NCBI GenBank assembly: GCA_003457135.1
Contig: DMSQ01000059.1
Location: 23,922-87,921, forward strand
Origin: Prolixibacteraceae bacterium
GTDB lineage: Bacteria > Bacteroidota > Bacteroidia > Bacteroidales > Prolixibacteraceae
Direction: 5' to 3'
DNA length: 64,000 nucleotides
Below are positions 34,329 to 42,317 of the stretch, piece by piece. The notes below the pieces were generated by a model that was given only the letters and a program-made list of their open reading frames with translations, was not told where the DNA came from and made no database searches. The first letter of the stretch is position 1; each line of letters begins with the position of its first letter. The position numbers were made by a program, and so were the translations under genes.

Positions 34329-35363
34329 ATGGTGAAACGCATAAACAAATCTTTCAATAAATCAAAAGCCTTGAAGCAAAATATAGTTAAACCCCTCAAA
34401 TTTCTTTTTTTCTTTTTACTCGGAATCTTTATATTCTGGATGGTTTACAAAGATCAGGATATGAGCCGCCTAAAGAGTATTTTAACTAACGAGGTCAATT
34501 ATTTCTGGATTGTGGTTTCGCTTTTTCTGGGATTACTAAGCCACATCAGCCGTACCATCCGGTGGAACCTGATGATTGAACCTCTGAGCCATAAACCCGG
34601 AATGCTCAATACTTTACTGGCAGTTATGGTTGGTTACCTGATGAATTTGGCTCTGCCACGGATGGGTGAAATTTCGAGATGCGGTGTATTGGCGCGCTAC
34701 GAAAAAATTCCGTTTACCAAACTGGTTGGGACGGTTGTTCTTGAACGGCTGATTGACATGCTGATGTTGCTGCTTTTACTTCTTATTGTTGTGTTTACCC
34801 AATTCGGACAGGTTCTGGAATTTCTGAAGAACAATCCTGATGTGAAAGAAAAACTCGAAAAAGTGATTTATTCGCCTGTTTTAATTGGCGGTTTAGTATT
34901 CATTTTTGTGATTGTCTGGTTTTTCAGACATCGAATCCTTGCAGGTTCGTTCATGAAAAAAATGATGGGATTTGGCCATCAGTTTGTCGAAGGGTTTCGC
35001 AGTATTCTGAAAATGAAAAAGTTTGGAGCCTTTATCTTTCATTCGTTCTTTATCTGGTTTTTATACTATATCATGTTATATTGTATTTTCTTTTCCTTCG
35101 GATTTACCGCTAACTTACCTGCACTGGCAGCATTGACCGTTTTTGTGCTGGGCAGTTTCGGGATGGTAGCGCCGGTTCAGGGGGGAATAGGCGCCTGGCA
35201 TTTCATGGTTATTGAAGGTTTGGCGTTGTACGGGGTTGACCAGGCCGACGGTCAGGTATTTGCATTGGTGGCTCACGGAAGCATGACCATTCTGCTGATC
35301 GTCCTCGGGTTGATTTCACTGCTGGTTTTACCCTTTGTTAATGAACGGAACATTACATCTTGA
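34329..35363 (+). CDS. Flippase-like membrane protein (lysylphosphatidylglycerol synthetase TM domain family)
   Basis: 344 residues from the ATG at 34329; a longer frame begins inside the promoter region. Eight to nine hydrophobic helices carry the family motifs HISRTIRWNLMIEPL, LALPRMGEISRCGVLARYE and the C-terminal APVQGGIGAWHFMVIEGL. These resemble the flippase part of MprF and the UPF0104 family, which are thought to move lipids or lipid-linked precursors across the inner membrane. It overlaps the next gene by 4 nt. The substrate is unknown. Confidence 0.87.
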   Translation: MVKRINKSFNKSKALKQNIVKPLKFLFFFLLGIFIFWMVYKDQDMSRLKSILTNEVNYFWIVVSLFLGLLSHISRTIRWNLMIEPLSHKPGMLNTLLAVMVGYLMNLALPRMGEISRCGVLARYEKIPFTKLVGTVVLERLIDMLMLLLLLLIVVFTQFGQVLEFLKNNPDVKEKLEKVIYSPVLIGGLVFIFVIVWFFRHRILAGSFMKKMMGFGHQFVEGFRSILKMKKFGAFIFHSFFIWFLYYIMLYCIFFSFGFTANLPALAALTVFVLGSFGMVAPVQGGIGAWHFMVIEGLALYGVDQADGQVFALVAHGSMTILLIVLGLISLLVLPFVNERNITS

Positions 35364-36613
35364 ACATTGATCTTTACATAGCACGACGAATTTTTTCGGC
35401 AAAGGAAAACCGGAACAACCTCTCGCACCGGATCGTGAATATTGCCCTTTTCGGCATTGTTCTGGGTTTGGTGGTGTTGATTTTATCGGTAGCCATCGTT
35501 ACCGGTTACAAATCGGAAGTTGGGCGCAAGGTCATCGGGTTTGGATCGCATTTGCAGATTGTTAACCTCGACTCCAACCAATCTTACGAAACCATTCCAA
35601 TCAGTCAGGATCAGCCTTTTTTGGATGATTTGAAAAGTATAGAAGGCATTCGTCATGTACAGATTTTTGCAACCAAACCGGGAATTATCCGCACCGACGA
35701 CGAAATTCAGGGTGTTGTGCTGAAAGGAATCGGGCCCGATTTCGACTGGTCATTTTTTGAGGAAAACAAGGTGGAAGGATCGCGGTTTCAGGTTCAGGAT
35801 ACCATCCGAAGCAACCAAATCTGGATGTCGGAACAAATGGCAAATATGCTAAAACTCAAGCTGGGCGACGATCTGGTCATGTTTTTTATTCATGAGTCGG
35901 AAACTCTTCCCCGACAAAGGAAATTCCAACTGGCAGGCATTTATAAAACCAGTCTCGAAGAGTTCGACCGTATGTTTGTTTTGGTTGACATCAATCACAT
36001 CCGAAGGTTGAACAACTGGAAAAATGATGAGGTAAGCGGGTTCGAAATATTGGTTAACGATTTTAAAACACTTTCAGATCAGGAAAGAGCGGTGCATAAC
36101 TTATTGCTTAGAAATACGGCAGCCGATAGTCCGGTTTTGCAGGTAGTGAGCATAAAGGAAAAATACAGGCATATTTTCGACTGGCTGAGCCTGCTCGATA
36201 TGAATGTATGGGTTATTCTGGCATTGATGGTTTTGGTTGCAGGTTTTAATATGGTCTCGGGCCTGTTAGTTGTTATTCTGGAACGAGCCCAGATGATCGG
36301 CATTTTAAAGGCGATGGGCGCCCAAAACTGGAGTATCCGTAAGGTATTCCTCTATTTTTCGGTTCTGCTGATTCTGAAAGCATTGGTAATAGGCAATATT
36401 TTGGGTGTTGGCATTTGCCTGATCCAGCAATACACGCATGTTTTGAAACTCGACCCAACTTCATATTACCTCGAATATGTACCAATCAATCTGAATATGT
36501 GGCATCTCGTTCTGCTCAATCTGGGAACTATGGTCATAACCATGCTGATGCTTCTTTTGCCATCTTATTTTATCACCAAAGTTTCTCCTGAAAAAATCAT
36601 CCGTTTTGAGTAA
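35360..36613 (+). CDS. LolC/LolE-like ABC transporter permease
   Basis: 417 residues with a TTG start at 35360 that overlaps the previous stop (TTGA). No ATG occurs near the conserved beginning (IDLYIARRIF), so the TTG is accepted. One helix near residue 35 and three near the C-terminus enclose a periplasmic domain, the FtsX/MacB type IV layout. The C-terminal AQMIGILKAMGAQNWSIRKV is the cytoplasmic coupling-helix signature. Family members extract lipoproteins from the inner membrane (Lol) together with an ATPase, which is not encoded nearby. Confidence 0.87.
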   Translation: MNIDLYIARRIFSAKENRNNLSHRIVNIALFGIVLGLVVLILSVAIVTGYKSEVGRKVIGFGSHLQIVNLDSNQSYETIPISQDQPFLDDLKSIEGIRHVQIFATKPGIIRTDDEIQGVVLKGIGPDFDWSFFEENKVEGSRFQVQDTIRSNQIWMSEQMANMLKLKLGDDLVMFFIHESETLPRQRKFQLAGIYKTSLEEFDRMFVLVDINHIRRLNNWKNDEVSGFEILVNDFKTLSDQERAVHNLLLRNTAADSPVLQVVSIKEKYRHIFDWLSLLDMNVWVILALMVLVAGFNMVSGLLVVILERAQMIGILKAMGAQNWSIRKVFLYFSVLLILKALVIGNILGVGICLIQQYTHVLKLDPTSYYLEYVPINLNMWHLVLLNLGTMVITMLMLLLPSYFITKVSPEKIIRFE

Positions 36614-36622
36614 ATTTAGAGT

Positions 36623-37246
36623 ATGGATTCAGCAGTAAAAACATACCTGAAAGATGCTATGAACGGCGAATTACCGGGCAAAAATACTCATCTCAGAATG
36701 CTTCCCCCAGGACGGCGGTTGAAATCGCTTGACCATGAACTTTCATCGGTCAGGCTGAGTAGTGTTCTGGTACTGATTTTTCCTGAAAATAATAAGCTTT
36801 ATACCTGTTTGACCAAACGTCCTTCAACCATGAAGTTTCATCCGGGGCAAATCAGTTTCCCCGGTGGAAAAGTGGAGAAGGAAGATGCTTCGGCGGAAAT
36901 GGCTGCCTTGCGCGAAGCCCGCGAGGAAGTTGGAATTGATGTCTCGGCGATCGAAGTTCTGGGCAAACTGTCGGATTTTTACCTCGAGATCAGTGGATTT
37001 TCGGTTCAGCCCTTTTTGGCATGGACTGATCAAAAACCAGAATTCCAGTTGAATTCCGACGAAGTGGAGGAATTAATTTTGTTTCCGCTCACCGATTTTG
37101 CCGAAAACGAAATCATCCATGAAACTGAACTTCAAACCTTCACTGGCCTGCTTCGTGTAAAATACTATCCATTTGAAGGAAAAATAATCTGGGGAGCCAC
37201 AGCAATGATTTTATCCGAATTGATCGAAATCCTCAGGAAGCATTAG
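36623..37246 (+). CDS. CoA pyrophosphatase-type NUDIX hydrolase (NudL-like)
   Basis: 207 residues. The CoA-type motif upstream of the Nudix box (LTKRPSTMKFHPGQISFPGG, 63-82) and the Nudix box (81-105, ending REAREEVGI) are both present. Such enzymes cut CoA and its derivatives to 4'-phosphopantetheine and 3',5'-ADP with Mg2+. The length matches the family. It starts 9 nt after the permease gene. Its TAG stop overlaps the stop of the convergent porin gene (TTAG). Confidence 0.88.
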   Translation: MDSAVKTYLKDAMNGELPGKNTHLRMLPPGRRLKSLDHELSSVRLSSVLVLIFPENNKLYTCLTKRPSTMKFHPGQISFPGGKVEKEDASAEMAALREAREEVGIDVSAIEVLGKLSDFYLEISGFSVQPFLAWTDQKPEFQLNSDEVEELILFPLTDFAENEIIHETELQTFTGLLRVKYYPFEGKIIWGATAMILSELIEILRKH

Positions 37247-39246
37247 TCATAGAACGACCAGGCAACTCCAAGCCTGAAAGTCCGGCGGTAGTATGGATAA
37301 TCAGGAGCTACAAAATAATTATTGCCGGCAAAGCCAGATGCCGCATTCATCAGGATAAAGAAAAAGCGCGTACGTTTCAGTTTCAGGTTGGCGTGCAAAT
37401 CAATGTATGGAAAATTGCCAATGCGTTGCTTATTTTGAAGGTAAAACCGGGCTGTTGCAGGTTCATAGGCATCGGCATAGTAAGCCGAATTGTACCGGGT
37501 ATCAATGCCCAGTTGGGTAAACAGCACTTTCGACCAGATGGTCCGGTAATTGATGCTCATGAATCCGGCAAAAGGTGGTAAATGAAGGTAACGGTCTTTG
37601 TTCCCTTTCTGGACCAGCAATTGAGTTCGGATCAGCCAGTGCCTGCTGTCAAAATCCTTATTAAGGTAAGCCGACAAAATGAGCAATTCGCTGGAAGCCT
37701 GTGCCGGCAAAGCCCGTGTATTGTTGTAAATGTAATTTCCAATCAGCGAATAGTTTGCCCCGATGGTAAATTTGTATACCTGTGAGTGAATGCTCGAACG
37801 GATCGTCATCTCGTTGATGTTGTTGAAATTGTTTCGCCATTCAAAATGATTCGAGTAAAAATACTGGTCAAAATATTCCGGAACCAGTGTTTTAAGGCTT
37901 CCTTCAATACGCAGGCTGGTTGTATCTCTTCCAATTTTCATTGGTTTATTAATGAATCCACTTAGTTCGGTCTGGCCTGCACGGTATCCTGAAAAGTAAA
38001 TTTTTCCTTCAGCTTCCCATTGCCAGAACTTACCTTCTTCCCTGAAAATTCCTCCGCCGATAAAAGTGTTCGAAAATTGGGAGGGGGTATTCATATACCT
38101 GATAGCCAGATGTTGCCATTGGGTCGAGGAATGGTACCATAGATTGTCGTGTCCAATATATACACGTTTCCCGAAGGTGAATTTCCTGTCGGGCGCTTCG
38201 TAAAACTTGATTTGAAAAATATTGGTCAACCGGGAATATTTTACACTGTCGTTGGTTGTTATTCCGTTGATGTTGACATGATCGAAAAAGTCCGTCGAAT
38301 TCTCTTTGGTGAACTTCCGTTTATTGTCCGAAAATTCAAATTCGTGAATAAATCCAACCCGGGGAATAAATGTTTCAGTTACCAGTCCTGAAGTGTCGGG
38401 CTCCGATTCAATGGTCTTGCCAACCCGATATTCGTTGATGGTAAATAAATTATTGTTCTGAAGTTTATTGATGGCATCATCAGATATCTTTACCGTAAGG
38501 TAATCAGTATCATTTCCGACAAAAGATTGTCCTTCATCAATCCCACCATTTTCCTGCCCTTGCAAGCGGTTAAACAGGATGTTCGAATGAGAAACAAACC
38601 GGTCTGACTGGTATGATGCAACCAGGCCAATGGTGTGAAATTTATTTAACTGATTCTGGTATTGGCCGCTCGACCGGGTTTGATTGTAGATAAATTCGAA
38701 ATTCAGATTCCTGTTGATATTCTGTGAGTGAAAAACATTAAACCGGGTTTCATTATGCTTCATCCTGTTTTCACTTTGAACATAGTCGAGAAAGGAGTAT
38801 GGCGTAGTGGTGTTGTAATACCTGATCTGAGAAGGATTGAGCCAGTAGGCATCAAACGACCGGGCAAAATAGAAATCAGAATTGGATGTTCGTTTGAAAA
38901 AATCATTCGAAATGTATGCCCCGCCATTGTTGCCGGTAAAAGTATTGCTTATGCTGACCTGATTAAAAGGAAGATAATTGTGGAAAAACCAAAGTGTAGT
39001 ATCAAGTTCGGTAGGCCTGATCAATGATCCATGATTGTTAACTTGCCAAACTTTAATGACTGATGGAATTTTCTTTTTTTCTTTTTTTTCAGTGCTCTCA
39101 GTGTCTGCAGGATTTTCCGGATTCTCACTGTTGCTGTTTCTGCTGCCAATCTGCCGGCTATTGCCGCCAGTCGGTCTGATTTGTGCATGGGCCTGAAAAA
39201 CGATCAGAAGCGCTGCTATTACTATATAACTATACTTTTTAAACAT
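37243..39246 (-). CDS. Putative porin, Porin_10 type
   Basis: 667 residues: signal peptide to about FQAHAQ; a Ser/Asn/Glu/Lys-rich linker at 25-60; then a beta-barrel with alternating aromatic strands, the start VWQVNNHGSLIRPTELDTTL and end FRLGVAWSFYD. This matches the Bacteroidota putative-porin family PF14121. It should form an outer-membrane channel; the ligand is unknown. It has its own promoter with an almost leaderless start. Its 3' end overlaps that of the convergent NUDIX gene by four bases. Confidence 0.87.
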   Translation of the reverse strand: MFKKYSYIVIAALLIVFQAHAQIRPTGGNSRQIGSRNSNSENPENPADTESTEKKEKKKIPSVIKVWQVNNHGSLIRPTELDTTLWFFHNYLPFNQVSISNTFTGNNGGAYISNDFFKRTSNSDFYFARSFDAYWLNPSQIRYYNTTTPYSFLDYVQSENRMKHNETRFNVFHSQNINRNLNFEFIYNQTRSSGQYQNQLNKFHTIGLVASYQSDRFVSHSNILFNRLQGQENGGIDEGQSFVGNDTDYLTVKISDDAINKLQNNNLFTINEYRVGKTIESEPDTSGLVTETFIPRVGFIHEFEFSDNKRKFTKENSTDFFDHVNINGITTNDSVKYSRLTNIFQIKFYEAPDRKFTFGKRVYIGHDNLWYHSSTQWQHLAIRYMNTPSQFSNTFIGGGIFREEGKFWQWEAEGKIYFSGYRAGQTELSGFINKPMKIGRDTTSLRIEGSLKTLVPEYFDQYFYSNHFEWRNNFNNINEMTIRSSIHSQVYKFTIGANYSLIGNYIYNNTRALPAQASSELLILSAYLNKDFDSRHWLIRTQLLVQKGNKDRYLHLPPFAGFMSINYRTIWSKVLFTQLGIDTRYNSAYYADAYEPATARFYLQNKQRIGNFPYIDLHANLKLKRTRFFFILMNAASGFAGNNYFVAPDYPYYRRTFRLGVAWSFYD

Positions 39247-39253
39247 GTCGGCG

Positions 39254-39261
39254 CAAAGATA
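39254..39261 (-). promoter_or_regulatory. Promoter of the porin gene
   Basis: TATCTTTG on the minus strand, followed by CGCC and the ATG at 39246, is a textbook Bacteroidota -7 element. Transcription would begin at or next to the start codon, giving a leaderless or near-leaderless mRNA. Confidence 0.6.
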
Positions 39262-39467
39262 ATTAAATCTGAAACCTATGTCAATAATCAGAATATTATT
39301 CCTGACAGAACATAACTTTCAGGAAATGAACCTGTAAACGAAACGGATAAATGGACAGATTATGATTTTATTTTTCCCTTTTCAAAGGTTATTTCTGAAT
39401 AAGTTTTCAACTATCATTTGTTAGTTAATGTCGCGCGACCGGAACATGATACAACTTTTGTTTTCTT

Positions 39468-39475
39468 TATATTTG
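39468..39475 (+). promoter_or_regulatory. Promoter of parE
   Basis: TATATTTG matches TAnnTTTG and is followed by CTGC. A start near 39482 leaves about 13 nt before the ATG at 39495. No TTTG is found at the ideal -33 distance. Confidence 0.55.
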
Positions 39476-39494
39476 CTGCAAATTGGAAAGGATT

Positions 39495-41327
39495 ATGATG
39501 CCGAATTATGATGAAGGTTCAATAAAAACGCTTGATTGGCAGGAGCATATCCGGAAAAGACCGGGCATGTATATTGGCAAGTTGGGCGATGGCTCGGCGG
39601 GCGATGATGGAATATATGTTCTGCTGAAAGAAGTGATGGACAACTCTATTGATGAGTTTATGATGGGGAACGGAAAAAAGATTGAAGTTCGTGTCAGCAA
39701 CGAACTGGTGTCGGTTCGCGATTTTGGAAGGGGAATTCCACTGGGGAAACTACTAGATGTTGCTTCGAAAATGAATACAGGCGCCAAATACGACTCCGAA
39801 GTATTTAAAAAGTCGGTAGGATTGAATGGAGTTGGTATCAAGGCGGTAAATGCCTTGTCGAGCCATTTCCTGATCAAATCTTTCCGCGAAGGTGAAGTAA
39901 AAGAAATCAGTTTCAGTGAAGGGATTCTGGTAGATGAACTGGACGTTGTTCCAAGCGAACAAGCCAATGGCACTTATGTGGCTTTTACTCCTGACAGCAA
40001 AGTTTTTAAAGGCTTTCATTATATTGATGATTATGTGGTCAATATGATGAAAAATTATTCGTTCCTGAATACCGGACTGGTTCTGGACTTTAATGGCGAA
40101 AAGTTTCAATCCAAAAATGGCTTGCGCGATTTGCTCGAAGAAAATATGGAATCGGAATCACTTTATCCGGTTATTCATTTGAAAGGAGCTGATATCGAAG
40201 TGGCCATTACGCATGGGAATCAATATGGCGAAGATTATTACTCATTTGTAAACGGACAGCATACCACACAGGGAGGAACACACCTGTTGGCATTCCGCGA
40301 AGCCATTGTGAAAACCATCCGCGATTTCTACAAAAAAGATTTTGACCCTTCCGATATACGCGCTTCAATTGTTGCTGCTATCAGCATAAAAGTGGAAGAA
40401 CCGGTTTTTGAATCACAAACCAAAACTAAGCTGGGCTCAAAAGATATTGGTCCTGAGGGGCCGGGCGTACGAAATTTTGTGGCCAATTTTGTTCAGAAGG
40501 AGCTTGATAATTATCTGCATAAAAATCCGGATGTTTCTGAAGTCCTGTTGCGCCGGATACAGGAATCGGAACGCGAACGCAAAGCCATTTCAGGAATAAA
40601 GAAACTGGCCAAACAGCGTGCTAAAAAAGCGAACCTGCATAACCGCAAGCTGCGCGATTGCCGGGTTCATCTGAACAGCAATCACGAACTGCGCGAAAAT
40701 TCATCGATTTTTATTACCGAGGGAGATTCGGCCAGCGGTTCCATCACCAAATCGCGCGATGTAAATACTCAGGCAGTATTTAGCCTGAAAGGAAAACCTT
40801 TGAATACTTATGGGCTGACCAAGAAAATTGTCTATGAAAACGAGGAATTTAACCTCCTTCAGGCCGCGCTGAACATTGAAGACAGCATGGATGATTTGCG
40901 CTACAACAAAGTAATCATTGCGACTGATGCCGATGTTGATGGCATGCACATCCGTTTGTTGCTGATTACTTTTTTCCTTCAATTCTTTCCCGAAATTGTT
41001 CGAATGGGGCATTTATTTATTTTTCAAACCCCGCTTTTCAGGGTCAGAAATAAAAAGGTGACTTATTACTGTTATTCAGAAGAAGAACGGGTCTCAGCCA
41101 TTCAGAAACTGGGAAAAACAGCCGAAATTACCCGGTTCAAAGGTTTGGGCGAAATATCTCCTGACGAGTTTAAAAATTTCATAGGGGCTGATATCAGGCT
41201 CGATCCGGTCCAGATGAAAAAACACGAATCGGTTGCCCACATGCTCGAATTTTACATGGGCAAAAACACTCCCGAACGGCAGGATTTTATCATCGAAAAC
41301 CTGTATGTGGAGAAAGATGACTTTTAA
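39495..41327 (+). CDS. parE: DNA topoisomerase IV subunit B
   Basis: About 610 residues. The GHKL ATPase domain shows IRKRPGMYIGKLGDG, the Mg-ATP asparagine in KEVMDNSIDEF and the lid glycines in GVGIKAVNAL. A transducer domain follows. The TOPRIM part has EGDSASG (E409) and ATDADVDGMHIR. The very short N-terminus and the FFPEIVRMGHLF end are typical of Bacteroidota ParE rather than GyrB. It pairs with ParC (42318-44945) to decatenate chromosomes. A methyltransferase gene and a strong hairpin lie between the two subunit genes. Confidence 0.94.
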   Translation: MMPNYDEGSIKTLDWQEHIRKRPGMYIGKLGDGSAGDDGIYVLLKEVMDNSIDEFMMGNGKKIEVRVSNELVSVRDFGRGIPLGKLLDVASKMNTGAKYDSEVFKKSVGLNGVGIKAVNALSSHFLIKSFREGEVKEISFSEGILVDELDVVPSEQANGTYVAFTPDSKVFKGFHYIDDYVVNMMKNYSFLNTGLVLDFNGEKFQSKNGLRDLLEENMESESLYPVIHLKGADIEVAITHGNQYGEDYYSFVNGQHTTQGGTHLLAFREAIVKTIRDFYKKDFDPSDIRASIVAAISIKVEEPVFESQTKTKLGSKDIGPEGPGVRNFVANFVQKELDNYLHKNPDVSEVLLRRIQESERERKAISGIKKLAKQRAKKANLHNRKLRDCRVHLNSNHELRENSSIFITEGDSASGSITKSRDVNTQAVFSLKGKPLNTYGLTKKIVYENEEFNLLQAALNIEDSMDDLRYNKVIIATDADVDGMHIRLLLITFFLQFFPEIVRMGHLFIFQTPLFRVRNKKVTYYCYSEEERVSAIQKLGKTAEITRFKGLGEISPDEFKNFIGADIRLDPVQMKKHESVAHMLEFYMGKNTPERQDFIIENLYVEKDDF

Positions 41328-41336
41328 ACTGTTTTT

Positions 41337-41372
41337 TATTCACGGGGTGACTCAAAAGTCACCCCGTGAATA
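41337..41372 (+). terminator. Perfect 16-bp hairpin after parE
   Basis: Arms 41337-41352 and 41357-41372 are exact reverse complements with a 4-nt loop (CAAA), starting 10 nt past the parE stop and followed by AGTTTTTA. It is likely a terminator or mRNA 3'-end stabiliser. A variant is at 15619-15652. Confidence 0.65.
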
Positions 41373-41382
41373 AGTTTTTAAA

Positions 41383-42219
41383 ATGAATTTAGGTATGGAA
41401 ATATTTGGAAATAAAAAACATCAAATAATACTTGGAGATGCACTTGAAGCGTTGAGGAATATTCCTGATGGATCAGTTGATCTGATTTTTGCAGATCCTC
41501 CTTACAATATAGGAAAAAATTTCAACGGGCATAAAGACAAATGGGCAACTGAAGATGATTATTTGAATTGGTGTTATTCATGGCTTGATCAATGTGTGAA
41601 GAAGCTAAAACCAACTGGCAGTTTTTATGTAATGACTGCTACTCAGTTTATGCCTTTCTTTGATATTTACCTTCGAAAAAAACTTAATATTCTTTCCCGG
41701 CTTGTTTGGTATTACGATAGTTCGGGCGTTCAGGCAAAAAAATATTACGGTTCGATGTATGAACCAATTCTTTTTTGTGTGAAAGACAAGAATAACTATA
41801 CCTTCAATACCAATGATATTTTAGTTGAAGCTAAGACATGTTCAAAACGAAAACTAATTGATTATAGAAAATCAATTCCAACAGTATATAGTTCTGATAA
41901 AGTTCCCGGTAATGTTTGGGAATTTGCCCGGGTACGTTATCGGATGGACGAGTACGAGAATCATCCCACTCAAAAGCCAATTGCTTTGCTTGAAAGGATT
42001 ATCAAAGCAAGTTCAAATGAAGGAGATCTGGTGATGGACCCTTTTTCCGGAACATTTACGACGTGCTTTGTTGCAAAAGAACTTGGAAGAAATTCGATTG
42101 GAATTGATTTGCAGGATGAGTATGTAAAGATAGATTTGCGGAGATTGCAATTGGCAAACGAGTTCAGGGGCAAAAAACTACGGAAGGAAATACGAACATT
42201 TGAAACTGAAATTAAATGA
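41383..42219 (+). CDS. YhdJ-like adenine-specific DNA methyltransferase
   Basis: 278 residues. DPPY lies at 38-41 (FADPPYNIGKNF) and the SAM motif is DPFSGTFTT near the C-terminus, giving the beta-class order. The middle is strikingly close to E. coli YhdJ: WYYDSSGVQAKKYYGSMYEP, SKRKLIDYRKS-type, KVPGNVWEFARVRY and MDEYENHPTQKP. YhdJ methylates adenine in ATGCAT; the same target is likely but unproven here. No restriction enzyme is encoded nearby, so it is an orphan methylase. An ATG at 41395 is an alternative start. It sits between parE and parC, isolated from parE by a hairpin. Confidence 0.92.
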   Translation: MNLGMEIFGNKKHQIILGDALEALRNIPDGSVDLIFADPPYNIGKNFNGHKDKWATEDDYLNWCYSWLDQCVKKLKPTGSFYVMTATQFMPFFDIYLRKKLNILSRLVWYYDSSGVQAKKYYGSMYEPILFCVKDKNNYTFNTNDILVEAKTCSKRKLIDYRKSIPTVYSSDKVPGNVWEFARVRYRMDEYENHPTQKPIALLERIIKASSNEGDLVMDPFSGTFTTCFVAKELGRNSIGIDLQDEYVKIDLRRLQLANEFRGKKLRKEIRTFETEIK

Positions 42220-42317
42220 AATAGTAATTCAGAGCAAAGTTGAGTTTAATTTTCAGGACAGAAATAGTGAAGAGGTCAAAAATTAATTTTGATCAAACTG
42301 TTTGAACAAACGCAAAA

